Part shown: one piece after another, positions 47,288 to 59,039 of the stretch
Numbering within the stretch: position 1 is the stretch's first letter
How the letters are laid out: each line of letters opens with the position of its first letter
DNA from: Stercorarius parasiticus
Taxonomy: Eukaryota; Chordata; Aves; Charadriiformes; Stercorariidae
Length of the DNA: 64,000 nt
Reading direction: 5' to 3'
Assembly: GCA_013396915.1 (NCBI GenBank)
Contig: VWZL01000601.1
Location: 478,525-542,524 of the forward strand
Notes under the pieces: generated by a model
The model's input: the letters and a program-made list of their open reading frames with translations, nothing else
Databases searched by the model: none
Told to the model about the DNA's origin: nothing
Translations under genes and position numbers: made by a program

Positions 47288-50200
47288 ATCAGTCTTTCTT
47301 TTTTTTTGATGTCTCCTCCTTGTGCTCATAAATTATACTTCTCACTTGAGAAGGATTAAGAATTTGTGAGATTAATTTCAGCATTGTCCTTCCGTGTTGC
47401 AAGGAATGCATTTCAGATTTTACAAAGTGAAAACCAGCAAAATGTTTCATGGTCGAGCACACATTCTTTGTCTTGCTCTGTACTGAAATAGTTCATGATT
47501 CTTGTTGCCTGCTAAGTGTAGGGTTAGGGTGCAATCACTTGAGATATCTGTGACTGAACTCAGCATGTAGAGCTCCGAAGTACTGAAGAGGAAACTGACT
47601 TTTACGCTAAAATATATATCACAAAAATGCCACACATCACTTTCCATAGCAGGCAACCATAAAATGGCTCTCTCTTGACCCAGCACTAAAATGTTAGGCT
47701 TGCTTTTGAAGTTCTGTCAAACAAGATGCAATATGATCCTTAGGTGACTAGCTATGGGAAAGTTTATGAATGATTCTGTACTGCATTTGAATGTGAGTAC
47801 ATCAGGGCCTACGTACCCAGTGACAAAATACCATAAATTCTACAGTGCTGAGGAACACTGATTTAAAAATACACCCTCCATAAATTCTAATTGTTTATTG
47901 ATGGTACTATTAAAATAAATCTTTTCTTCCCCACCCGCCCCACTTTCGTAATTAGAAGTGTAGAATTTATTTTGTCCCCACATGGATGTTTGCAAAATGG
48001 TGTGGTTAACACATGCTTTAACCTCGTATTTTGCTGAGGTTTTCTCAAAAGTTTGTCTTTTAAATATCAAAATTATTTTGAAAATGTTACGGTACTTATT
48101 CACGATTAAATTTGGGGAACGGTTCAAAGACAAATCTCACCATATGTATCAACCTATGCTGGTTCAAGTTAGTCCCTCATAAAACATTGCTAAATGCCTG
48201 CTCTCTAAGTAGATGAGTTGTTTACCTTAAAATACAGTTGTTTTGTATTTAATTAGACCAGCAGTGGAAAATGAATTCTGTAACTGGAATTTCACTGGTG
48301 AAAAATTTACATCCTTGCCATTCCCATAAAGTTCAATGTGACGGACCATTCGAGCACACTACTCTAGATTTCAATTCCTAGGTTTATTCATGGGAACAGA
48401 CGGCACTGAATTAAAGTGTTAGAGATCCTCATAACCTCTGAAAATACAGATGGCATTTTGCAGATTTTGTGTGCACTTAAGTGTGAAAATGTTGGCCACT
48501 TTTGGTAGTGCCTTGCTGACAATTGTGCCTTTAGAATTCTCCTTCTGGATGAACAATTTAAATACGTCTTCTGGTAAATGGAAAAAATACAGAAGACTTC
48601 ACTCAGCTTCAGATAACTTGTTTTAGGCAAAGTCTTGCTCTTCACTAATTTGACATTTTACTGTTCATAAAGAATATTTCTCGGTGACAAGTAAACGTAA
48701 GGAAAATCTGCCAGGTTCTTAATAAATATGAGTTTCATCTTCAAATTATATATTTCTTTAAATTTGCTCTTCTTCGTAATTATCATATGCTGATTTACTT
48801 TTTCCATTTTTTTTTCTGAGATGTCACCTGCCATAAGAATATGGGTTTAGAACAGTTTTTCCCCTGCATTGATTTCATACGCCATTACTTACTTTTGTGA
48901 TTTATAGTATCTGTAATATTGAGTAGCCTAACAATGGAATATCTTTTAAAATCTATTTTTAATTTCTGATTATACTGAATATCCAATCTCTCTGATCAGC
49001 TGTGTTATCAAGTAGGTGTGAAACCTGGATCTTCAGCATTACATTACTCCATTGGTATTATTTCAGAGTTAAGTCAATTAAAGTTAAGCTTTACTGAGCA
49101 ACCACTCTAGCTTTTAAGGAAACAAAAGGTTCTTTGTTTTTCTGGGGCAAACCTAAACAGTCAACACAGGTTGTTCAAGAATTTTTGTGAATTCAAGAAA
49201 TTGACTGTGAGATAAAGTAAGCGTGATGTTCTACCTAGAGGTAAAGGTACAGATGTAAAAGTCAAAGTTGTTTTCGTGGAGGCTCAGATTCATAATCTGC
49301 TTACGACTCAGAAAGAGAGATGAGGTTCACATTAACTCTTCTGTTTAATTACATTTCATCTCTTGAACCAGGAAAATTACTGTAAAGCTGTGAGGTTTGT
49401 TCTGATGCTGTATAAAGAATTTTGGTTCCTCCTGGAACTTAAAATAATACAACACTGATGTTTTCATGAATAGCCAAAGGAAAATGGGAGATCACTACCC
49501 CATTGACCACAAGGATTAATGAACCATGTCACTGCCAAAATGTAATGAGTTCTGGCATAAGAATACCCACCCTGCGGAGGAACCATTTAGAAAACAACTT
49601 GTCAATCCCGTATGCTTCAGTGAGTGACCTGCTAGAATATTCATTAGACATGTGATTTACTTGAATATTTCTAGTAGGAACTATTTTTCCATGCATACCC
49701 CTTACGGAAGATCTGAAAATGCATCATAAAGACAAGGAAATGCATTATTCTTACATGTTGAAAATCACTTTCATGAATGCAAATCTGAAAGCAATTTGAG
49801 AATACTTGATTTTTAATGGGAGCATGACCTAAGCCTTTAAGCCATAGATAATGCAGGCTGTTTATTAATCAGATCACAAGGTACAATGGATGTTCATCAC
49901 TGAATATATTTACTGGCTTTCTTAATGAACATTTTTTGCACAAATCGTAGTATCACTTTTTAAGACAGTTTTGTAGTTTTATTTGAAAGGTTATTTATTT
50001 TTTCCTTCAGTGGGGCAGTCATCCATAAAATAGTAAACTTGGTAAATACTGTGTCTTTGGGGCATCAAGCTTGAAAAGCTTGTCAGCAGAATCAAGTCTT
50101 CCAGTTTTCAGCCCGTTCCAGTTCACTGGCTGGATCCATGAGGAAAGAACAATTTGAACATAGGTCAGGATCCTGCTGTCATTATTTTTACAGCAAGTTT

Positions 50201-52430
50201 CACTAGAATGCTTGCTCTATAGTGGTAGTCTGAGAATGGCAGAACTGGAGTGGCACAGGGCTAGTGTGCATGGAAGGAGTAATTTGACTAAGATCAGATG
50301 TAAATGGAAGCATTTATACAGGTAGTGTATACGTTAGCAATTAAAATCTTTTCATATGGTTAACTATTCATTATGTGAGACATACAGGCTAGTTTGATAC
50401 GAAATAAAGTTATGGGAAACAAATAAAATAATCATGGGATAATGAAAAATACATTTGAGCTATCACGTTGAATTCTTATCAGCAAGTTTCCATAGAAAGG
50501 AAAGTACTAACTCTTACTGAAAAGATGGTAAGAAGGGAGAAGAGAGCGTTGTAGCATATTTCATATAATGAATTGTGGATACTCAAGGAGAAAAATTCAC
50601 ACTTCTCCTGGCACATCACAGAAAATGGGAGACTCTTATTATAGTGTATTACCTGCACAGAATATATTCCACATCTGCCTCTTAAAATAGACACACCAGA
50701 TTCATCACAGTAGTATCAGAGTTCATAAAGATCAGGTTCCTTTGAACACACAGACTTTGAAAGGAGAAGATTTCATCTGTTTTGGCTGAACTTGTTTTGG
50801 AAGCAGTATCATCTTCTATTTCACTTGCTTCACAGAAAGTCTCCAAAAATCTGTATATTTCTGGTCTGCAGAATGGATAAAATAGACATACTCAAGTGGG
50901 CCTTACTGAAGTTAAAGAAAGGAACACCAAAGTTGTGTCATTGGCTTTTTGGGATTTTTTTCAGTCTGCTGAAGCTCAGTAGAAATGTGTGAATGACTTG
51001 AGTGCAAGCAAACGTTTTCTCTTTCTTGTTAGCCTATGCTTGTTCTTAATTCCTAGGGTGCTTTCAGATTTCTAGAAGAATGGCTTATGTCTATTTCTTT
51101 AAATGGAAAGGTGAAATATGTCTCTTTTTTTCAAAGCAGATTTTCCTGTCAAGACCAGCTGCAGTGTTTGCAGAGTCAAAGACTACCAAACTGGAACTGC
51201 CAAGGCTGATGGTGCAAGTAAGGTTGGCAAAGTCATGGGTGATGGCCAAACTGCATGCTATTCACAGGATTGCTTCAAGCTCACTGTACTGGCAGTCTTC
51301 CTCTTGCTATTTCTTTCCTTGTGCCAAACCATGCCGCCAGCCAGCTTTCCTCTTCCTTCCCTAATATGCTTCCCATCCTGCTATATAAACAAATTTTATT
51401 GTGCTTCTGTTGCTTTGCAAAGTGGTATGCTGGGTTTTGAGAAGCAGACCAGAACAGGTGTGGTGGTATCACTCTTGGATCCACGCCTTTTCTCTCTTCC
51501 AAAAGCAAATTTTCTTGTGATTAACTCCTGCAGAGAGTATTCATAGGAATCTCTAGGTCACCTTCACATCTTGTTTTGTGCCTAACCAGTACCTCTGCAT
51601 CTTGATTGCTGTTCAATTTTACAGTTAAATGCCTGCCTAATCATCACCCAAAACTGAATTATGATCCAGTTGGGTAAGCTGGCCCAAACAGATAAAGAGA
51701 GATGAGGAAGTGGGCATTACCATTACTGCCATCAAGGACAGACCATTATTGGCATAAACATGGCGACTGTCTGATGATAAACCATTTACTTGCAAAAGGA
51801 CGCAATGTTATTCAGAGATAGTAAGAATCATGGAAAATGTATGTGAAAAACTTGTCTCTTACAACCAAATAGCAAGTCAATAGTTTAATATGCAACTGCT
51901 TGCACAATATATAATCTGGCATAGGTTCATCTACTAAGGATTTTAAATCTGTAAAAATTGGGTTTAATGTGGAGACGTATATATATGTGTATGAATTTAA
52001 GCGTCAAAGACTGAAAGCACAGTTGAAAATCAAAAAACTTAAGATACTTAAGACGAGGATCTGTAACTGAAATCCAGAAGTATATTTCTACCTGCCTCTT
52101 CTTTACAGCAAGTCACATAGCAATGAAGAGACTGCTCCAAGTAAGGAGGCAGGACATGCAATAAAAATGAAAATAACCAAAATCAAAGAAAATTTTATGT
52201 CAGTCATAAACAAAGGAATGCTAATCCTTTGAATGCTGAACTGGAAAGAGGACTGAAATAGTTCATTGGTAGCTTAGACGGAGGAAGAAGATTAATCAAA
52301 AACTGGTCGTAAATGTTCTTTTTTAAATTATCAGGTTTACAATAGTAGTATACATTTTAAAATACATATATATTAAATTTATCTTTCTTACAGCAGAAGT
52401 TCACAATGAGCATGGTAAAGACCTGAAATA
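47288..52430. other. Long AT-rich spacer
   Basis: No gene recognised. The longest frame (51118-51546, 142 codons) has a hydrophobic middle but no recognisable domain, start context or neighbouring exon. A stretch around 49790-49990 has a conserved-element-like texture (see findings). Confidence 0.45.
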
Positions 52431-52594
52431 ATGCCCAGAGAGGTTGTGCAGTCTCCACCCTTGAAGACTTTTGAACCTTGATTCGATAAACCCTGCGCAA
52501 CTGAACTAACTCAGAAGTTCACCCTGCTTTGGGCAGGGGATTGGAGGAGAGGCCTCCAAAAGTTCCTTCTAAACTAAATTATTCTAGGATTCTA
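52431..52594 (+). mobile_element. Old CR1 3' end
   Basis: ATGCCCAGAGAGGTTGTGCA, CCCTGCTTTGGGCAGGGGAT and a degenerate tail ATTCTAGGATTCTA. The order matches the end of ORF2 and the 3'UTR of CR1, with many substitutions. Confidence 0.8.
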
Positions 52595-55500
52595 ACTGCT
52601 ATTCTCTTGCTCCAGTGAGGCAGATGATCTCCAGAATGATAGAATTTGCCCAATACATTGTAACAGAAATTTGTTGCTGTGGGATGTCACGTCTTTCTTT
52701 GAATAGAAGTGTTGGTCCAAATATCACTGAAACACGGTTCTCAGGGTGACTGTTGTTGATTTTAATACTGGCAACTGCTCAATTCAAGGTACCTTTTGAA
52801 GTTAAGATTTTGTTCTGGATTCCATTCGCTTTATGTTCGCTCCATTCTTATAGTCTCTCCCAAACATTATTTTTGGCCAACGCGTGAAGTGACTGTTTTA
52901 GCCGACTCAGTCTGACCATTCTGAATTTCATTACAAATATTATTTCCTATGCCTTTTCAAACATGATTATCTGTATTCCCCTCTTTATTTTAAGCATACT
53001 TGAAGTTTTTTATTTGTACAGAAAATAAACAGTATTCCAGAAGATGCTAGAAGATTATTGGAAGATCATTGGAAATAGTCAAACCTTCCCAAAGCTTTGG
53101 GAAGTTGGGGACAATAAGCACATCTAAAGAAGGTAATTGTACTGTATTGAATCAACACACCCTTTGAATTTTTGCAAGTGTTTCTCTGCGTTCCTCAGGG
53201 CTATTTTGTCAAGAGGGAGCAAACATTATAATTCTTTTGGTGATTATATATTTACAAAGGTTTTTATATGAACAGCAGATGATGCATTACCAGCTTTTTC
53301 TACTATAAAATTAATAAGTGATGTCTGTTCATCACCCTATGTGAGGACACAGAATGGTTTCTTCAACTAGATTGCCTTTGGTGGAAGACCGGCAGACATA
53401 GCAGATTAATGAACTCCTTGTTAGTAGTCAAATGCTGTCCTAACAATACCATCTGGATGTCTGTTGGAATCTACTTGACTTCTGCTGATGAGAGCTGGAA
53501 TTCAGTCAATGATTAGTGTCCTCCACAGGAGCCTTTAAAAAGGGTGATTAATCAGCTGAATGGGGTGATTGGTTAGTTTTTATCACATAGATTTGTTAGG
53601 TCAGAAGCTTAAATAATAAAGACAGAAGACTTAGGTAATAAATGCTTTAAAAACTCATCAAAATGAGAATAGGCTTTTTAGGCTTTTTTTATTTTGCCTA
53701 ATAAACAGTGCCCCTGACAATCTACTTCCTTGTTCTGCATGAATTGCAGTCCTATATAATTTCATCAATTTAAATCCACAGGCGTAGGGTCATTTGTGCA
53801 ATCATTCGGTCTTTTGTTTCCTAGGTAACAGACTCGTCAAGAGATGAAGTATGGCCACCCACTTTCTTATCCTCTATTATTTGTTCTCATGCTAATTCGT
53901 ATAATTCATTAGTTTCTTTCTCCTCTTCTGTTTTACTCTTTACACTCAGTCATTTTGTTTTTCTTAGAAAAAAAAATTACATTGGGTTTCATAGTTGTAG
54001 AACGTCTGACGATGATACAGAAAACTTGGCAAATTTTGCTTTCCAGTTGTGATTGTGGGTAAGATTACATCATGGTAGAGCGGAACTGAACCCCAGAGCA
54101 TGGTGTGGCACTGCACATAGCCAGCCAGTATGCACAGACTGGAAATCAGAGCAGACATTTAGAAATAATTATTGGTAGAAACCAAGGCACTGAGCTCTTG
54201 TTTCAAGAATGAGAAAGTAACAGAAAAAGCCTGAAAGAAGAGTTTTTAATGCCAGCTGAAAACTTCCCAAACTCAACCAAAACTGGCTGAGCATGACATT
54301 TCAATTAAAAGTTCAGAAGACCTGCCACTGATGGAGATTAATAATTCTTAAAGATAGCAATTATCTCTTATAAAATCCTGTGAATCAAACTAGGACAAAG
54401 TTCTTCTACATCTGGTAGGCTAAATACAGAACAATGAGGACAAAATATGCCTTAGTGCAGTGTAATTATACACTGGCTTATTTCTACAAGTGTCGCCTTT
54501 TCTTTCTTTTTAAGAGTCCAGGTGCATCATAAGGAACACTGGACTGAAAACACTGAATCACTCTTCATTATCATAGAAGTGCTACCAAAACCAAAGAGAA
54601 TAATTCTTTTCAGTTTTACTAATTAGATTGAAGTATACCTCTGCAGTTAATTGCATCCCGCTTTGCCAGAGAAAACAAAGTCTATGCTGCCATAAGAGCC
54701 AGCACTTTTACACATCTCTAAAAAAGGAAAGTATTTCCCTAGGAAGTACTCACATGATGAGATCATCTTTAATAGAGTTCATGTTGAAGCTTTGCCTTCA
54801 TTAATGATTTAGTCTGACAGATTAAAAAGAAATGTGCAAAGTGATATTTATGTAGACACATACCCAGTTCACTGGGTGGCTTGAAAGTGTCATGTTTGTG
54901 TATTTATTATCTATTTTATTTATTTGTATTTATTTATAGCACACTGTTAACAATAAAATCTTTCTACTCACAAAAAAAGAAAAAACAAGACCACAAAACA
55001 CTAAACACTCTAACATATCTAACAATATCTGAAATCTCAGAGTCCCCGTATCTAGTAGAAACACAAAAGAGCATAAAACTTTTACTAATGTCAACTTCTT
55101 CTCCATAAAACTCATTTTGCCAGCCACTTTATTTTCCTGTGATTAGGTAGTCCATTGGTAATGTGTGGTTTAGAGAAATTGGTGTTGTAGCTAATAGTTT
55201 GTATCAAATCATAGCTGCAGTAAAGCAATCAAGCCTTAAAAAGGCAACTTCTTTTTTTTTCCAGTTTTCTCCAGTGATAAACTACAGCATGAAGTTTTCT
55301 ATATAGAAAACTCCCTAATGCTGTAACTTCCTTGCTCAAAACAGATAAAGTGTTAGTACTAGATTTCTGTTGGATTTAGGGACAAATATACTTGTCAAAA
55401 AGACATTTTATCTCTACATCATTAGGGCTTGAAATTATCAGGTGTTGAGGAAGAAGTTCTTCCTTTTGCTTCATACTCTTAGAACACTCTTCTGTTGTTT

Positions 55501-55654
55501 CATTACTTGTGCTCTGATGTCCCCTTGATTTTCTCAGAAATGCCTAGATGAGCTTAATCTGTAAAATGATAGCTACATGGTCAGACAGTAGAAAAAATTT
55601 ACACATATATTTAGTGATTAATCAATAATTTTAACTTGTTTTCCATTGTGTGAA
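52595..55654. other. AT-rich spacer
   Basis: No gene recognised. It contains a perfect 20-bp palindrome at 55293-55312 (AGTTTTCTATATAGAAAACT). Frames at 53964-54158 (-) and 54881-55127 (both strands) look random. Confidence 0.55.
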
Positions 55655-55922
55655 TGTGGTGGATTAGCCTTCACTGGCCACTAGCTGCCCACCCGGCAGC
55701 ACTATCACTCCACTCCTGAGCGAGACCAGGGAGAGAAAATAAGATGAAAAAAGTTGTGGGTTTTTAATAAGGCAGTTTAATAAAGAAAAACAAAGACCAT
55801 GTGTGGAAGCAAAGGAAACAACAAGAAGTATTCTCTACTTCCTGTCAGTAGGCGATGTCCAGCCACTGCCTGGGAAGTGAGGCCTCCGTACATGTAGCGG
55901 TTGATTCAGAAGACAAATGCCT
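55655..55922 (-). mobile_element. Truncated avian ERV LTR (3' part)
   Basis: Starts with TGTGGTGGATTAGCC at 55655, the 3' terminus of a minus-strand LTR. It shares the CAGGGAGAGAAAATAAGATG...GTGGGT block with the LTR at 12282-13251. It then continues with sequence typical of an avian ERVK LTR (ATTCTCTACTTCC, CGATGTCCAGCCACTGCC, GTAGCGGTTGATTC). The U3 half is missing where the sequence meets a CR1 near 55925. Confidence 0.75.
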
Positions 55923-55937
55923 TTCTCTTAGTTTTTA

Positions 55938-56440
55938 TTGCTAAGCACAACAGTAGTCGACCAACACGCCGCAGGTCCTTTTCCACCAGCTCTCCAGCCA
56001 CTCTGCGCCAAGCCTGTAGCGTTCATGGGGTTGTTGTGACCCAAGTGCAGGACCCAGCACTTGGCCTTGTTGAACCTCATACCATTGGCCTTGGGCCATT
56101 GATCCAGCCTGTCCAGATCCCTCTGTCCAGATTCTACCCTCAAGCAGATCAACACTCCTGCCCAATTTGGTGTCATCTGCAAACTTACTGAGGGTGCACT
56201 CGATCCCCTCATCCAGATCATTGATGAAGATAATAAAGAGAACTGGCCCCACTACTGAGCCCTGGGGAACACCGCTTGTGACCAGCTGCCAACTGCATTT
56301 AACTCCATTCACCACAACTCTTTGGGCCCCACCATCCAGCCACTTCTTTACCCAGTGAAGCATATGCCCATATGAGCAGCCAGTTTCTCCAAGAGAATGC
56401 TGTGGGGAACGATGTCAAAAGCTTTACTAAAGCTTTCCTG
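55938..56440 (-). mobile_element. CR1 LINE fragment: RT middle, both ends missing
   Basis: On the minus strand it begins at a [15 protein letters not shown] region (RT motif A) near 56437. It ends after the WLES...GVLVD region at about 55941, without the thumb, C-terminus or 3'UTR. The 3' end is replaced by the ERV LTR fragment. Confidence 0.85.
55941..56437 (-). pseudogene. CR1 ORF2 remnant: RT palm with FADD box
   Basis: The 55941-56363 frame shows [20 protein letters not shown] (RT motif B region) and FADDTKLG (motif C). The protein then shifts frame near 56130 into the 55928-56221 frame ([20 protein letters not shown]), and back near 56035 ([11 protein letters not shown]). Two offsetting frameshifts within 100 bp and truncation at both ends make it inactive. 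Confidence 0.85.
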
Positions 56441-58025
56441 CAGCACTACAGCTACTATTGAAACAAAAGACGTATCTGATAGAAAAACAGCAAAAGTAGC
56501 TGAATGACAATAAAAAGTTAAAAATTGCATGCGCTATGGGTGATTGTATATAACCTGAATAAGTACGTAATAGAATTTATTGCCTTAGAAAATATAGGAT
56601 CGGGAGTGATGCTTACTGAGATTCCTGCTGAGGTTAGATGCACAGGGTTAGCAAATATTAAAAAAGTCAGAAAACAGAAACCCACCCACTATCTTTCTGC
56701 TACTTCATGAAATACACACTTCTACACAGCAATCTGAACTCTCAGTGAGCTATGGCACTTGTTTCCTGCATGGTAAAAATAGAACTTGAAGAAGTGGTGT
56801 TGTAGGAATAAACAGTTAGGATGAAAAACTGAGATGCTCCATTTCTTAAAAAAGCCTGGCCTGTGAGCTTAGTACAATATTTGTAGTGACACTTTAAAAA
56901 TAATATTCAAGACTGAATAGCTCTATTAAAGAGATGCATCATATTATGTGGGGACTCAGATAAGGTATTCACCAAAAATAAGTTGGTAGAATAGTTCTAT
57001 AAACTGTATGCTAATAAAATGGCTTGGTATACTAATAAAAATTATTTAAAAAAAAAAGCAAAATGGCAGTACTGTCAAAATTAAGTGGCAAGTTCTAGAA
57101 GAGAGCTTTTAATCAACTATGCATTGGCATATTACGAGATTCCTAGAAGTGTCCTAGGTTTGTCAGTCCTTAAGTGTCCTCCTTTAGTTGGTGTTGTATT
57201 TCTACTTTTTGTTACTCCTCTTCTGGAAGTACCACACAGTTTCTCTCCCATGACTAAGTATTCTATCCTGCCACACTACCAAGTAACTGGTGTTATGTGC
57301 TACTTCACAGGATTGCAGCCTTCCTTTCAATTACTGTTGTTTGCTATTGTGATCCCTGTCTGTGAAAATGATTTATTTTTTTTTTAACTCTTGGGCTCCA
57401 TGGTCATTTTGTGCTTGCATATTTTTGCCGAAACTTTAAGGAATGTATAGACATAATAGTTGGGACTTGTGTATTAATCACTACCATCTCTTTTCATACT
57501 CATTTTAGGCCCAAGAATAAAGGAAAAATATTCTTATTTTAAAAATTATCAGTGCCTACACTACCGCTGGTGTGTTCCTATGAAAACATATCTTCCAAAT
57601 TAGATCGCTTATTATGATAATCTTCTCTTTAATACTCCTACATATTTCTCCTATATAATTAGCCTTGAAGACAATGATGATTCATATTATAAGCTTATTA
57701 AGGAGTTTTTATAAAATGACTAAACAAATTCTTAGACATTATTATTGTGGTTTATCATCTGCCCTGAAATGCTTTCTATTTAAAATCCTTGTTATGGGAA
57801 TATGTTTTCACATACCAATTCTTTCGGAATTTGAAAATGGAGATTATTGAGTTCCTTTAATTGAATGCACTAAGATCTTTGAATTTTATTCCATTGCAGT
57901 CATTTACATAGCCTCATTCTCATTACCTTTTCTTATTGAAAATTAAAGCAAGGTATCTATTTGGGAGCCTTCTTTTTTAAAGTCTAACTTGATTCTCAAA
58001 TGCCATTGCATAGCAGCCATTTTTA
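56441..58025. other. AT-rich spacer, no gene seen
   Basis: Frames at 56525-56710, 57085-57387 and 57665-57850 show no domain. Confidence 0.55.
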
Positions 58026-58965
58026 TCATAGAATCATAGAATGGTTGGAAGGGACAGCAAAGACCATCCAGTTCCACCCCCCTGCCCTGGGCAGGGACAC
58101 CTCCCCACCCCCACCAGACCAGGCTGCTCAAAGCCCCATCCAGCCTGGCCTTGAACACTTCCAGGGATGGGTCAGCCACAGCTTCCCTGGGCAACCTGTT
58201 CCAGTGTCTCACCACCCTCACAGGAAAGAATTTCTTCCTAATATCTAATCTAAATCTCCCCTCTTTCAGTTTTAAACTGTTACCCCTCATCCTATCTTTA
58301 CAGTCCCTCACAAAGAATCCCTCCCCATCCTTCCTGTAGCCCCCTTTAGGTACTGGAAGGGGCTCTAAGGTCTCCCCAGAGTCTCCTCCTCTCCAGGCTG
58401 AACACCCCCAACTCTCTCAGCCCGTCCTCACAGCAGAGGTGCTCCAGCCCTCTGAGCATCTTCGTGGCCTCCTCTGGACCCTTTCCAACAGGTCCGTGTC
58501 CTTCTTATGTTGGGAGCCCAAGAGCTGGACGCAGTACTCCAGGTGGGGTCTCACCAGAGCGGAGTAGAGGGGCAGAATCACCTCCCTCGCCCTGCTGGCC
58601 ATAATTCTTTTGATGCAGCTCAGGATTCAGCTGGCTTTCTGGGCTGCGAGCACACATTGCTGGCTCATGTTGAGCTTCTCAGCCACTAACACACCCAAGT
58701 CCTTCTCCTCAGGGCTGCTCTCAAGCCATTCTCTTCCCAGCCTGTATTTGTGCTTGCGATTGCCATGACTCACATGCAGGACCTTGCACTTGGCCTTGTT
58801 GAACTTCATGAGGTTCACACAGGCCCACCTCTCCAGCCTGTCCAGGTCCCTCTGGATGGCATCCCTTCCCTCCAGCTTGTCGACCACACCACAGAGCCCG
58901 GTGTCATTGGCAAACTTGCTCTGGGTGCGCTCAATTTCGCTGTCCATGTCACCAACAAAGATGTT
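58026..58965 (-). mobile_element. CR1 LINE, 5'-truncated with intact 3' end
   Basis: The minus-strand 3' tail lies at 58026 (ATAGAATCATAGAATGG), with the 3'UTR above it and ORF2 from RT motif C to the C-terminus. The 5' edge is near 58965 (ACAAAGATGTTAA), the same RT position at which the 9-kb copy continues. Close to the 9-kb copy over their shared length. Confidence 0.93.
58150..58947 (-). pseudogene. CR1 ORF2 remnant: end of RT and C-terminal region
   Basis: 58627-58947 carries FANDTGLCG, a FADD box in which the second Asp-position residue is Asn in place of the catalytic Asp, then the [13 protein letters not shown] and [14 protein letters not shown] segments. A stop separates it from 58417-58602 in the same frame ([23 protein letters not shown]). 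A frame change leads to the [21 protein letters not shown]-terminus, read in 57943-58311. The normal ORF2 stop is lost there, so that frame runs through the 3'UTR. Inactive. Confidence 0.87.
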
Positions 58966-59039
58966 AAACTTCCTTCTAAAGACTTTTCTTTTGAAGACTT
59001 TCCTTTTGAAGACTTTACTTATAAAGATGTTAATCTTCC
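58958..59039 (+). repeat. ~15-bp tandem repeats at the CR1 5' edge
   Basis: Units AAGACTTTTCTTTTG (58979), AAGACTTTCCTTTTG (58994) and AAGACTTTACTTATA (59009), bracketed by AAGATGTTAAACTTCC (58958) and AAGATGTTAATCTTCC (59024). The first bracket is CR1-derived. Confidence 0.85.

Noticed and set aside
47519..47530. TAGGGTTAGGGT, telomere-like
   Set aside because: Less than two full TTAGGG repeats, easily due to chance and no array around it.
51118..51546. 142-codon frame as a host membrane protein
   Set aside because: No domain, no exon context, overlapping frames equally open, and hydrophobicity comes from T-rich sequence.
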